Counted from the stretch's first letter, positions 40,397 to 50,235 are shown. The stretch is 64,000 bases of DNA from Eukaryota sp. TZLM1-RC (GCA_040285825.1 JAUPSS010000002.1:3162001-3226000); one strand, 5' to 3'. Numbers and translations: made by a program. The notes: a model not told the origin generated them from the sequence alone.

Positions 40397-43090
40397 TTGA
40401 TTTTATGTATGTTTTACTTTCAATTTACATCACTTAAACGTAAATCAACTAATTTTGATGCCAGCAAACGTAAAACAACTTCTAGAGGTAGAGCTTCTAC
40501 AGTTGCTCCAAAGACTAAAAAACATCGTGTGACTTCAGAGCCATCTGAGGCTGGCCAACCAGTTTCAATTAATCAGTCTTTTTCACATAAAGATCTGCAT
40601 GTGGATGAAACTACAGAACAAATTGTTGACCTTAAATCATTAGAAATCTTTCATTCCGCCAATGTAAATTTATGGTGTATTGACATTGAGGCAAATCCTA
40701 AAATCCAGTACAAAGGCAAAGCAGAATATTTAAGATTTTTGGTTACTTTTGAGTATCGAAAAGACAATGCAAAAAAAGATTAGTTAAAAAGACAGTGGGA
40801 TCATTGTCAATTCAATTACTAATTCTAAAAGATCAGAAATTGATGCAAAAATTGATTCTTTAGAACAAAAATTAACAAAATTAGCCCACGTTAATGAATA
40901 TGAGAATCAAAAGACAAAAATTTTCTCAAAGCCACCTGACGTGTCTCTTAAAAGAGATGCTATTATACTTATTTCTGTGGTCTTTGCATAATTTGACTCA
41001 AATGTTTCGTAATTAATTAACCAACAGAAACTCATTGTTGTGGCTTCCACTGATTATTATCTGTTTTCCTCTGTATCTGATGATTGTTCAAATACTTTTT
41101 CATTTTTTTCCCAGTGAACTTTCAATGATCTATAATTTTGATAATTGTCTGAATAATTATCCACCAGACTATTTAGCTGGACAAAACATCAAACAATTTG
41201 TTTTGTCCTCTTTGAAAAGTCGCTCTATCATTTATGGCAAGGATTTATTGAAAAAAGAATATTTATCTAACCAATTAAATGATATTTTGAATCCATTCAT
41301 TGAAGATGCATATAATTTCCAACTTGTTGATACTCTTCATTTATTCAACAATTCTTATCAATGTGGTTCTGAAAATAGTTTATCTTATGTTGCTTCATGT
41401 TTGTTAAAAAAACAAGGTAAACATAAACTGATTGAGCGAGAAAAGGGCAAGAAAAAACCCAGTGTAGCCTGGAAATTAAAATTGTTGGAGGCCATTGTAA
41501 ATACCTGGTCTTATAGAGATGAAAAATTACTCCATTATTGTTTTTAGAATGCTCTTTTGGTTTTTGAGACTATTAACTTCTTCTTGAAACCGAATACCCA
41601 ACAATTATTAAAGTTGACTTCAATCAAAAATATCAAATGTGATATTAAGAATTTAATTCCTAACCAAAATGTTCAAAAAGTTATTCAAGAGATGGTAGTT
41701 AATATTGACAAAATTGAAAACTTTTAAGGAATTTTTTATTACTCAAATTGTATTACTTAAAGTGCTTTCTCAATTATGGGAACCAGTCTTGTTTTGCAAT
41801 GAACTTATTGAACCCACTATATGGGTGGTCAAATCATTTGACAAAAAATGTTTTCATTTAAAACGAGATCAGAGAACAAGTCTTGATGTCAATGATTTTC
41901 TTCAAAAGACATATAGGGAAATGGAGGGTAAACGAATTAATTCATGACCAAAAAAAACCCATGGTGAATTTTTTTGATGGCAGTATTTTGACAGATGACT
42001 TTGGAGTTTCTGTTCAAAACAAGCCAATGATCTGAAAAAACGTAAAGACAAACTAAAAGAAAGGGATAATTTATATATTCATGATCTTTGTGAAGACGAA
42101 CTGGAATAGACCCCAATATGATACCAAACTGGTATAAGTATAAGAAACTCCACAGGAACTTCCTTACCATATCAGTCAATCATATGCTGATGAGATGAGT
42201 AGTATTGAGTCCAATGGAATCGGTGTGACTGGAGCAGGAAGAAAAAGATATGAAAAGTTCAAACAAATAAGATACGTGTGGAAAAAATAGAAAAAAAATA
42301 AAAAAAAACAAAAAAATCATTCAATGAATAAAGACAAAAATTTAAAGAAAAAAAGAGACAAACTAAATATTGATTCATACACTGCAGGTAGACGAAATTT
42401 TTTTAACTTCAAACAGAGAAATTCAGAGAAACGGAAAAAACTACTTAAACTCGATAATTTTAAGTATTGAAAACTCTTCCAAAACTGTAGTAATAAAAAG
42501 AATCAACGGTGAAGAGGAAATCATTAAAGCTCTTCCTGATTTCACATTGAGAGAATTCAATTTACCATCTAAGCAATACGAGGTGTCAGTACAAGAAATT
42601 TCTGATAAATTATCAGAATATTCCAGAAAAACTATGGATCTGCAGTACTTCAAGGAGTACATTAACTACTCCATGATAAATTGCTCCGTCCGATTTATCA
42701 AGACCCTCTCTTGAGGCGCCACACTCTATACAAATATATGAATAAATAAAAGAGAGAGACAGCCTGGGTTAACCGATTAAAAGCCAAGTTAAAAGTTGAT
42801 GCTCAAAATATTGTAAATGGTTTTGGTAAGTGGGACGCTAAGACCAATCGTAAAGGTAAAACCAGCACAATCAGAGGTGTTGGGCTAAGAATAATTCTGA
42901 GAAAAGCTGGTATAAAACTAGATATGGTAGACGAGTATCGTACCAGTAAGAGATGTGCTGCTTGTGTTGAGGATCATCACGAAAGAAATACCAAAAGTGA
43001 TGTAAAGGTCCAAGATCCAAATGCCTAAAAGAGACTCAAACGTATGAAGAAGAGGTTAAAGAATGACTTGCGAGTCGCTAAAAAACAGGA
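40397..43090 (+). pseudogene. long Fanzor-like family, copy C: exonuclease-like plus RuvC-like relic
   Basis: Basic N-terminal stretch, then WCIDIEANP (Exo I-like, 40682-40690), GQNIKQFVL (Exo II-like, Asp changed to Val), VDTLHLF ... LSYVASCLLKKQGKHKL, and LLHYCF*NALLVFE (Exo III position, 41536-41550, stop and Asn in place). The downstream part has a TDDFGVSV piece (~41985), then GFGKWDAK ... VDEYRTSKRCAAC (42780-42970), a typical Fanzor/TnpB RuvC plus zinc signature. The relic ends just before ARPC4. Many stops. Domain order is the same as in copy A, which supports one protein containing both. Confidence 0.58.
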
Positions 43091-43134
43091 TTCGGAAGTA
43101 TTCAAAATCTTGAAACACCACACACCGAATAACA

Positions 43135-43671
43135 ATGGCTTCTGCAGCACAACCCTACCACGAATGTATTCGTACAACGTAAGTCTTAAACTCTTGTATT
43201 TATCACAGCCTTCTATCTGTACTTTGTCTTCGAAACTTTCCCTCAATCGAGACTGAGCGTCATAACTATCCTGAAGTCGAAGTAGGGACTCACAAGTTTC
43301 TACTGCTTAAACCCATCACAATTGCTCGTGGTCCCGATGAAAAAATGTTAATCGAACCTTCCATCAATTCTGTTCGTATTTCTTTAAAGATCAAACAATC
43401 TGATAAGATTGACACTATGCTCGTTTCCAAACTTACACATTTTCTGATGCAAAGAGCCGGAGATTTACCTATTCTCCGTAGAAAAGCTCTCCCAGGATAC
43501 GATTTATCTTTTCTCATCACCAATCAGCATACTGAGAGTTTATTAAAACATAAGCTCGTGGATTTCATTGTTGATTTTGTCAAGGATGTTGATGCTGAGG
43601 TGTCAGGACTCAAATTAGGGGTGAACAAACGTGCCAGACAAGTAGCACAGCTCTATCTTGGTAGTTTTTAA
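43135..43671 (+). CDS. ARPC4: Arp2/3 complex subunit 4 (ARPC4), spliced
   Basis: Exons 43135-43178 and 43209-43671 encode 168 aa, the usual ARPC4 length. The protein reads MASAAQPYHECIRTT at the start, then ETERHNYPEVEVG, LIEPSINSVRISLKIKQ, LRRKALPGYDLSFLITN and HKLVDFIVDFVKDVDAE, all family hallmarks. ARPC4 is a core scaffold subunit of the seven-protein Arp2/3 complex, which nucleates branched actin filaments in the cytoplasm. The gene starts about 45 bp after the relic copy C. It is convergent with the Arl-like gene. Confidence 0.96.
43179..43208 (+). other. 30-bp spliceosomal intron in ARPC4
   Basis: GTAAGT ... TATCACAG. Removing it joins IRTT to LLSVLCLRNF in frame and gives the expected N-terminus of ARPC4; without removal the frame ends at SLNRD. 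Confidence 0.95.
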
Positions 43672-44078
43672 TCAATTGTTGTAAATTTATTTATTTGATT
43701 TGTTGATTTATTAGCACAATATGGTTACTCTGAATATGTTGGTGCAACTATGGCGTATGAACTTTTCAATTTTTTATCAAACAACTGGTCCAATATACAA
43801 ATTAAATTCTGTGATGTTACAATAAATCACCCAAATTAATCAGTAATTTGTAAGTTTTAAATGTGCTGATCTAGACTAAGTCTTGGACCTTCATCAATGA
43901 CTGTTTGGTTTGAACTGCTTGTGTTATGGAAAAGTACCAAAAATAAACATTTCTGTACAAACATTTATTGAGGAATTTCTGTGTGGTGGCAATGAGTTGC
44001 TCCTCTCACTATAACTTCACCAGTTCGAACTTCGAATAGATGGATTTAATTGATGCTGGTGCACTTGAACTCTCAAAA
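43672..44078. terminator. convergent 3' region of ARPC4 and the Arl-like gene
   Basis: About 400 bp of AT-rich sequence shared by two genes ending toward each other. AATAAA-like sequences occur on the plus strand, e.g. AAATAAAC near 43941. No coding signal. Confidence 0.35.
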
Positions 44079-44687
44079 TCATCTAATTTTGGGGAGTTCA
44101 TCAATCCACTTCAATGGTTCATCAATTCCATCTCCTGTAAGAGCCGAAAGCTTCTATGATAAATGCAGTGAAAGAACATACAAAAATCGGTACATCATCT
44201 AGTAAATTCTCTCCCAAACACTCGCGAAGTTCTTGTTCTTCAATGGTGTCTGAACAATCACATTTCTGCAATCAACTAAGAGATTGTAACAAACATTCAG
44301 TAGAATAGAAACATATGGTGGTGGTGTCAATTTGAGCAAATCTTTCACTATGATGGTCCAAGTGCAATAAACACAATGTAGCCCACATTTCTTGTCCTTG
44401 CAACACAATCGTTTCTTGTCAGTAGCATCCACTACAAAAAAGATAGCATAACAATCTGCAGTATAGTGACACCATAATTTCTTGATCATACACCCACCTC
44501 CAACATCCCAAAACTCATACCTGCTTCGTCGATGCGTGATGGTTTCCACATTGAAGCCAGTTGTTGGAACCGTTTGGACAGGGACACCATTTTTGTATCG
44601 ATACAGAAGATTAGACTTACCCACAGCATCAAGCCCTAATAACACAACTCGAATTGGTTTGCGTTTGAAAAAAGAGAGGAGGCCCAT
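44079..44687 (-). CDS. Arf/Arl-family small GTPase (four exons)
   Basis: Exons 44687-44375, 44347-44295, 44265-44182 and 44153-44079 give 174 aa. MGLLSFFK (Gly2 is a possible myristoylation site), GLDAVGKS (18-25), PTTGFNVET (switch I), WDVGGG (60-65), VVDATDKKRL, and after splicing NKCD (122-125) and LSALTGDG near the C-terminus complete the Arf fold. Three introns of 27, 29 and 28 bp are needed; each is GT...AG. Arf/Arl proteins act in membrane traffic or cilium/microtubule processes; the subfamily is unclear. The catalytic Gln of WDVGGQ is Gly65 here. Confidence 0.88.
44154..44181 (-). other. 28-bp spliceosomal intron (Arl-like gene, third)
   Basis: GTATGT ... TTATCATAG on the coding strand. 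It joins DDVPIF to KLSALTGDGI. Confidence 0.9.
44266..44294 (-). other. 29-bp spliceosomal intron (Arl-like gene, second)
   Basis: GTTTGT ... GATTGCAG on the coding strand. It joins SILLN to KCDCSD, creating the NKxD guanine-specificity motif. Confidence 0.9.
44348..44374 (-). other. 27-bp spliceosomal intron (Arl-like gene, first)
   Basis: GTGTTT ... CATCATAG on the coding strand. It joins CGLH to LKDLLKL. The 5' site is unusual, so this is the least certain of the three, but total coding length stays a multiple of three. Confidence 0.7.
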
Positions 44688-45283
44688 TTCTGGTAAGATT
44701 AAGTGTGCTGACAATTTTTGGGCAGCATCCTTTGTTCAACTTTCTCATTTTGGAATTCCGGAATTCCAGACTTCCAAATACTTAAAGAATTCCTGCAGTA
44801 AACTTCTGGAATTCCAGATCCCATGAATAATGATATTCAATGGTATGATTATGTTAATCGTGTACATGACTCTCATACATGCTTCTTTTTCACCCTCCAA
44901 AGTCACCTGTTTCGACAATTAGCTAACTGAATCTGGATATTGATTCCACCACAATCATACAATTGACAATGAACAACAAGTAGCTGCATCAATTGATTAA
45001 TATTGAAGCAATGTCATGCATTACCTAAGCTAAAATCAAAAAAACCTAACAAATGTGTTGTAAACAGAGTTTTGAGATCTCAAAACAAGAAATCTGAGAT
45101 GATGGGATAGATTGTCTCCTTGCAGTAGTATAATCAAAAATCAGGGCCACATTAAAGATGTCTCAATACGAAACCCAACCACAAGGTTAGGCAATGAAAC
45201 ACCTATGGTATAAGTATCATTGATTAACTCTGAAATGAGTCATATCAGTAAGTCCAAAATTTATTTGATTTGTTTATTAATTT
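44688..45283. other. intergenic; 5' region of the Arl-like gene
   Basis: About 600 bp. Near 44750-44815 a short motif, TGGAATTC(C)(A/G)GA, occurs three times (palindromic GGAATTCC core). Otherwise AT-rich with no gene. Confidence 0.4.
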
Positions 45284-45359
45284 ATCTCAGTATCTGTGTA
45301 GTGGATAGTGATTGCAATTATTCCACACGGAAATAGTTCATGCAATTATGAGAATTTCC
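45284..45359 (+). repeat. orphan right end of the long Fanzor-like family
   Basis: Matches 27137-27205: CTCAGTATCTGTGTAG, GATAGTGATT, AATTATTCCACACG and a final GAATTTCC. No coding part is attached, so it is a remnant of a deleted copy. Confidence 0.5.
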
Positions 45360-45641
45360 CACCAAAATATATTTTTTTGTCTCAAACAGTTACTATCAAC
45401 CATTTAAACTATAGTGTTTCTTGATTTTTTAGATGTTGATTTATAGGTTTTTAACAAAAAAATTGAAAAAAATATAAACACCTTAAACATGTGGTCTGCG
45501 ACATATTACAAAATGAATGGAGATGATGTTATGACATCATTGTGACTGATTGAAGTAGAAGTGAGAAAATAGAAATTTGTTCATCATTTTGACTGGTTAC
45601 CACACAGGTGAAAGTCTTAAAGCTGCATTGTTTCAGAATCA
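45360..45641. other. spacer; 3' region of the CBP20-like gene
   Basis: AT-rich, no gene seen. If the CBP20-like gene had its usual C-terminal part it would lie here on the minus strand, but no frame resembles it. Confidence 0.4.
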
Positions 45642-45971
45642 TCAAACAATCAGGATTTCCCTTTCATCTAGTATTGTTCTGTTGATATACCTCATGGCAA
45701 TCTCAGTCGATGCACGGGTATAGTATTCAACGAAGCAATAACCGCATGGTTTGAGTGATTTCTTGTTGAATCCCATAATGATACGTTTGATACGACCAGC
45801 ATGAGAGAAAAGTGCATGAATCTGCTCCTCTGATGTGTAAAAAGAAAGATTTCCGACATAAAGAGTGATAGTAACTGCCAGCAAGGATTCTATCTCTTCC
45901 TTGGTTTTACCAGTCTGACATAATCTATAGTAGCACTTGTGTTTGAAAATCTCCGACCCAACGGCTGACAT
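45642..45971 (-). CDS. nuclear cap-binding protein subunit 2-like (CBP20), C-terminally short
   Basis: 109 aa. [16 protein letters not shown] (RNP2), [35 protein letters not shown] (RNP1) and LDERE follow CBP20 closely. CBP20 binds the m7G cap with CBP80 in the nucleus and acts in mRNA splicing and export. Known CBP20 proteins continue with a conserved WDAGF and Arg/Gly-rich tail that helps to hold the cap; here the frame stops after LDEREILIV and no splice junction I tried restores it. Either a shortened protein or a damaged gene. It lies head-to-head with a Fanzor gene at 46307. Confidence 0.78.
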   Translation of the reverse strand: MSAVGSEIFKHKCYYRLCQTGKTKEEIESLLAVTITLYVGNLSFYTSEEQIHALFSHAGRIKRIIMGFNKKSLKPCGYCFVEYYTRASTEIAMRYINRTILDEREILIV

Positions 45972-46306
45972 AAGTTGATATTTGTGGTGTCGGAAGGCAT
46001 GACCATAGTGTTATTTGTTGGGAGAAGGTTCGTAGTAGAGTAAGTGATGGAATGTTGTAAGTGATGAAATGAAATTCAATTACGAATCTGGGGAATGATG
46101 ACAATTCAACCTAACTCCACTCACCAACTTTTGTAACATGAAGATCTTGTCTGATGAAAGGAAAATATTCAGAAAGTAATCTTGAACGATATGTTTCATT
46201 AATAAACACTTGTAACTAACTTTACTTTGAATTGACAACTATAAGATTGATCGACTTCAACAAATTTTCAATCATTTCTGACTGTTTCTGTTCTGTGTTG
46301 ACTGCC
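45972..46306. promoter_or_regulatory. divergent 5' region between the CBP20-like gene and a Fanzor relic
   Basis: 335 bp between two start codons facing away from each other. It may hold both promoters. No specific element recognised. Confidence 0.35.
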
Positions 46307-47203
46307 ATGGATAACGTTCTACAATCTACAACTGTGGGAGCGTCTGTCAACCAGTTCTTCGGCTCAGAGGCACAAGAAGCTATGGAACGCCGGTTCCAAG
46401 TTGTTGCTAGTATTAGAGCTTATGCTACTCACCTAGCACGACTCTTTGTGCTCCAATATTCAGAACACTCTATGTGGCTTACTCAAGGCCAGTTTTGGAG
46501 CCTCTGTTTCGACTTTGTTTGCCAAAGTGAGCCTAAACAAAGGAGGCCATTTGAGAACCATCCTTTGGTTTACCAAGCGCTGCAACACCTTGCTCAGCAC
46601 TTTTGGCCCTGACGTCCGCTGAATGACACCACCTCAGCCGACGGTGGTAGATTTTGGTGTCATTCAACTCTTCTTGGCAGTCGAACCATCCAACTGCGAG
46701 AAGCCTTTTGTCGGTTCCTTGCTGACGGCCCTGTTGTCTGTAAACGCAATTTTTTCAAGAGCTGTGCTCAGTTTCTAAATTGCCCCTGGCGCAAGAAGTA
46801 CGCCGACTGTGTACTTCAAGGGATGCAGCCAGATGAGTCAATTTTACAATGGTATTAAGAAATACACCAGCATATCTTGATCAATTGGCTCAATGTGACA
46901 GCCAACGCCTATATTGGTGGCGGTGAAAATTTGTTCGAAAGTTTAATAAGAAACGAACAATTTCCCATCAATATGGAGTCTGCGGCAACAGTCGTTCAAT
47001 CTGGCTTGAACATTTTAACTTTTCTAGAAGATAATTGCCCTGATGTGATGAAAACGCACTCTCTCTCCACTGTCCAGTTGGTATCCATGATTCTGCAGCT
47101 TGACTAAAGAAGCAGAAGCTTATTTCACAAAATTAAATGCAAACAAAGAGCTACTGAACAACCCTTATCGGTTTTTTAATAAGTCCAAGTTTATTAACTA
47201 TAC

Positions 47204-47345
47204 TGTTGTTGTTACTGATAAACTAACTGGGTAGACAGATGAGGAATTCACATGATGACGTGGCACTTGTTCAAGAACAAGTATTTTTATTAATAAAGCT
47301 CTCTTTTCTTCTTTTCATCTTTGGTATTTCTGCCTTACGGAATCA
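47204..47345 (+). repeat. LTR 1 of the tandem gag element
   Basis: Starts TGTTGTTGTTACTG, ends TTACGGAATCA. About 8 bp further, TGGCACCCATTGCAG is a candidate primer binding site. Confidence 0.9.
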
Positions 47346-47368
47346 ATAATTATTGGCACCCATTGCAG

Positions 47369-48121
47369 ATGATATCTACACGCGTACTACATCCGTCCCT
47401 TGCTTCTATGGAAGTGGACGATGTCCTGTTGTTCTTACAACAGTGGAAGGTGTACTCTTCTGTTACACCGAAGAAGGACCTTGTTCCAGCAAGGCTCCTC
47501 GTTGACCCCTTCTTGTTAGAATCATTGGTTCTCACAAGACTTGGGGTTGATTCATCCGATGAGGTGTTTCTGGATCATTTAAGAGCCTCCACCTCGTTTT
47601 CCTCGTACGAGGAATTCAGCTTGGTGATGTCTGAGTTGAAGGTTGATGTCCATAAGGGCGACGTCCGTGAACGTATGTCCTGCTACCTGAGACGTTTTCT
47701 TCAGGCAAAAAGCAGGGCTTCCGGACTGAAATTGCCTGACTCAGAATTCATGATTAGATTCGCCAAGGGTATTCTTCCATTAGGACTGCAGAAATCTCTG
47801 ATTTCTCGAATTCGGGACGAGGTATTCCCCGATTTTCCAACATTGGTAAATACCGCAGAGGATGAACTACTTAATTGCACGCGAGTAGCTTCTTGGAACA
47901 GATCTTCAAAGACTGTTTCTGAAAATACTGACTCTGTGCGTCAAGCTGGTATGAAGTCTCGTTCATCCCATAGGTCTCGCAATTTGACTGACGGGACATG
48001 TTTCAAATGTCATCAGAAAGGTCATCTAGCTCGTCATTTCCCCTCAAAAGTTAAGCACGAAGTAAATCATCTACACCAAGTGCCTCAGTATCTCAGAAAT
48101 CCCCTATCTTCATTATGCTAA
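47369..48121 (+). CDS. Gag-like protein, first copy
   Basis: 250 aa from the first ATG (MISTRVLHPSLASME). A helical capsid-like region (LFLQQWKVYSSV, VFLDHLRASTSFSSYEEF, RERMSCYLRRFLQAKSR, RFAKGILPLGLQKSL) is followed by a zinc knuckle, CFKCHQKGHLARHF. In this the last Cys of C-x2-C-x4-H-x4-C is replaced by Phe. It would coat the element RNA. No protease or RT follows; the stop is about 40 bp before the next LTR. Confidence 0.82.
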   Translation: MISTRVLHPSLASMEVDDVLLFLQQWKVYSSVTPKKDLVPARLLVDPFLLESLVLTRLGVDSSDEVFLDHLRASTSFSSYEEFSLVMSELKVDVHKGDVRERMSCYLRRFLQAKSRASGLKLPDSEFMIRFAKGILPLGLQKSLISRIRDEVFPDFPTLVNTAEDELLNCTRVASWNRSSKTVSENTDSVRQAGMKSRSSHRSRNLTDGTCFKCHQKGHLARHFPSKVKHEVNHLHQVPQYLRNPLSSLC

Positions 48122-48161
48122 ATGGTTTACGAAACTGTTGAAAGAAAATGGGAAGAAGTAG

Positions 48162-48303
48162 TGTTGTTGTTACTGATAAACTAACTGGGTAGACAGATGA
48201 GGAATTCACATGATGACGTGGCACTTGTTCAAGAACAAGTATTTTTATTAATAAAGCTCTCTTTTCTTCTTTTCATCTTTGGTATTTCTGCCTTACGGAA
48301 TCA
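48162..48303 (+). repeat. LTR 2 (shared middle LTR) of the tandem gag element
   Basis: Same sequence as LTR 1 by eye. It serves as 3' LTR of the first unit and 5' LTR of the second. Confidence 0.9.
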
Positions 48304-48326
48304 ATAATTATTGGCACCCATTGCAG

Positions 48327-49079
48327 ATGATATCTACACGCGTACTACATCCGTCCCTTGCTTCTATGGAAGTGGACGATGTCCTGTTGTTCTTACAACA
48401 GTGGAAGGTGTACTCTTCTGTTACACCGAAGAAGGACCTTGTTCCAGCAAGGCTCCTCGTTGACCCCTTCTTGTTAGAATCATTGGTTCTCACAAGACTT
48501 GGGGTTGATTCATCCGATGAGGTGTTTCTGGATCATTTAAGAGCCTCCACCTCGTTTTCCTCGTACGAGGAATTCAGCTTGGTGATGTCTGAGTTGAAGG
48601 TTGATGTCCATAAGGGCGACGTCCGTGAACGTATGTCCTGCTACCTGAGACGTTTTCTTCAGGCAAAAAGCAGGGCTTCCGGACTGAAATTGCCTGACTC
48701 AGAATTCATGATTAGATTCGCCAAGGGTATTCTTCCATTAGGACTGCAGAAATCTCTGATTTCTCGAATTCGGGACGAGGTATTCCCCGATTTTCCAACA
48801 TTGGTAAATACCGCAGAGGATGAACTACTTAATTGCACGCGAGTAGCTTCTTGGAACAGATCTTCAAAGACTGTTTCTGAAAATACTGACTCTGTGCGTC
48901 AAGCTGGTATGAAGTCTCGTTCATCCCATAGGTCTCGCAATTTGACTGACGGGACATGTTTCAAATGTCATCAGAAAGGTCATCTAGCTCGTCATTTCCC
49001 CTCAAAAGTTAAGCACGAAGTAAATCATCTACACCAAGTGCCTCAGTATCTCAGAAATCCCCTATCTTCATTATGCTAA
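48327..49079 (+). CDS. Gag-like protein, second copy
   Basis: Translation identical to the first copy at 47369-48121, including the knuckle that lacks its last Cys. The identity implies a very recent duplication, gene conversion, or an assembly duplication. Confidence 0.8.
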   Translation: MISTRVLHPSLASMEVDDVLLFLQQWKVYSSVTPKKDLVPARLLVDPFLLESLVLTRLGVDSSDEVFLDHLRASTSFSSYEEFSLVMSELKVDVHKGDVRERMSCYLRRFLQAKSRASGLKLPDSEFMIRFAKGILPLGLQKSLISRIRDEVFPDFPTLVNTAEDELLNCTRVASWNRSSKTVSENTDSVRQAGMKSRSSHRSRNLTDGTCFKCHQKGHLARHFPSKVKHEVNHLHQVPQYLRNPLSSLC

Positions 49080-49119
49080 ATGGTTTACGAAACTGTTGAA
49101 AGAAAATGGGAAGAAGTAG

Positions 49120-49261
49120 TGTTGTTGTTACTGATAAACTAACTTGGTAGACAGATGAGGAATTCACATGATGACGTGGCACTTGTTCAAGAACAAGTAT
49201 TTTTATTAATAAAGCTCTCTTTTCTCCTTTTTATCTTTGGTATTTCTGCCTTACAACATCA
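49120..49261 (+). repeat. LTR 3 of the tandem gag element
   Basis: Ends TTACAACATCA and differs from LTR 1 and 2 at six positions (one near the start, two in the C/T run, three at the end). Confidence 0.9.
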
Positions 49262-50235
49262 ATACCATTTTTTCAAATGGTGATTTTTTTCGGTTTACGT
49301 TTTCCCAGAAGGAAAGAAAAACTTATAACAGGCCAAGTAAAGCGGAATTTGAGCCCAGGCGAGCCTCTGGATATTATGATTTTCAAAACTCTGAAAGGAA
49401 ACGAAAATCCAATGTCCATAGAACAGCAAATCCACAGAGAAGACCGCGGTTACCAGTGGAACAACATCCCAATGACAGAGATCCTGATGAAAATTTGTTT
49501 TTTGTAGCCATTGATCCAAACCACAGCAATCTTTGTGGTTGGATTGCTGGTTCTTTCCGAAATTCTGCGCCTGTTCTTGAACTTTCTGGACTGCTACTGA
49601 ATCCAAAAGAACGAAGACTAAATCACCCTCCTCCTCTCACTCAGGCAACTCCTAACACTTATTCCGCTCAGAGCTTCCAAGAGTATCTGATTGAAATAAG
49701 TTTACCTTATGTTCCTGAATCTGAGGAAGAGCCTGAATATGTTTCAATTATGTCTGGAAATTTGCAACGTGGTGCAAGAAAAAAGTTGAGAAGAAATAAG
49801 TTTGATTTCTTCATACGAAGGCAAAAGAGAATAACTAGTTTTATTAACAAAATTAAACGCTTGTCTGAAGGAAGAAACACTATAGTTTGGTTCGGCAATG
49901 GCGGTGGTGGTCCACCTCGTCAATCTGTGAAATCTCCACGAAAGAGATTTCTCAAACAAATCAAAAAACACTTTGAAAGCCTCAAAGTTGGGGATGAGTT
50001 TATGACCTCAGCAAAAGTGAATTGCTGTAAGGTCTTTCATAGAAAGATCTATCATGATGACGGAAGGGTAAATAACGCTAAGTTCGATTGCCCTCGATGT
50101 CAGACCAACTGGTCTAGGGACATCTCAGCCTCCAGAAACCAGCTGGAGATTGCAATTAGTGAGTATTTCACTGGTACTAGGCCAGAACCATTCAGAAGGC
50201 CACGGAGTGTGAGACGTCTAAGGAGACAGCAGTAG

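Larger units (their letters stand above)
47204..49261 (+). mobile_element. tandem gag-only LTR element (LTR-gag-LTR-gag-LTR)
   Basis: Three 142-bp LTRs (47204-47345, 48162-48303, 49120-49261) enclose two copies of the same ~816-bp interior; the repeat period is 958 bp. Outer flanks are ATAC at 47200-47203 and 49262-49265, a 4-bp target repeat. Before the second and third LTR lies GGGAAGAAGTAG, a polypurine tract like that of Gypsy-1. There is no RT or integrase, so it must be moved by another element. LTR 1 and 2 look identical; LTR 3 differs at six positions. Confidence 0.93.
46307..50235 (+). pseudogene. compact Fanzor-type nuclease gene, broken by stops and an LTR element
   Basis: Start MDNVLQSTTVGAS; the N-terminal part (RRFQVVASIRAYATHLARLFVLQY, RRPFENHPLVYQAL) and the C-terminal part (FVAIDPNHSNLCG, FDFFIRRQKRI, IVWFGNGGGG, CCKVF ... 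CPRCQTNWSRDISASRNQLEIAI) align with the intact gene at 57589. It is interrupted by TGA at 46610, TAA at 46857 and TGA at about 47105, and by an LTR element at 47204-49261. Discounting that insertion and one copy of its ATAC target repeat, the frame reads on without a break. The C-terminal 330 residues are still open (49237-50235). Confidence 0.85.

Noticed and set aside
43025-43246. Minus-strand 73-aa frame over ARPC4 exon 1
   Set aside because: The opposite strand encodes ARPC4 with clear conservation.
47200-49265. Regular 958-bp repeats as a CRISPR-like or satellite array
   Set aside because: The repeats are LTRs with a gag ORF between them and a target-site duplication outside.
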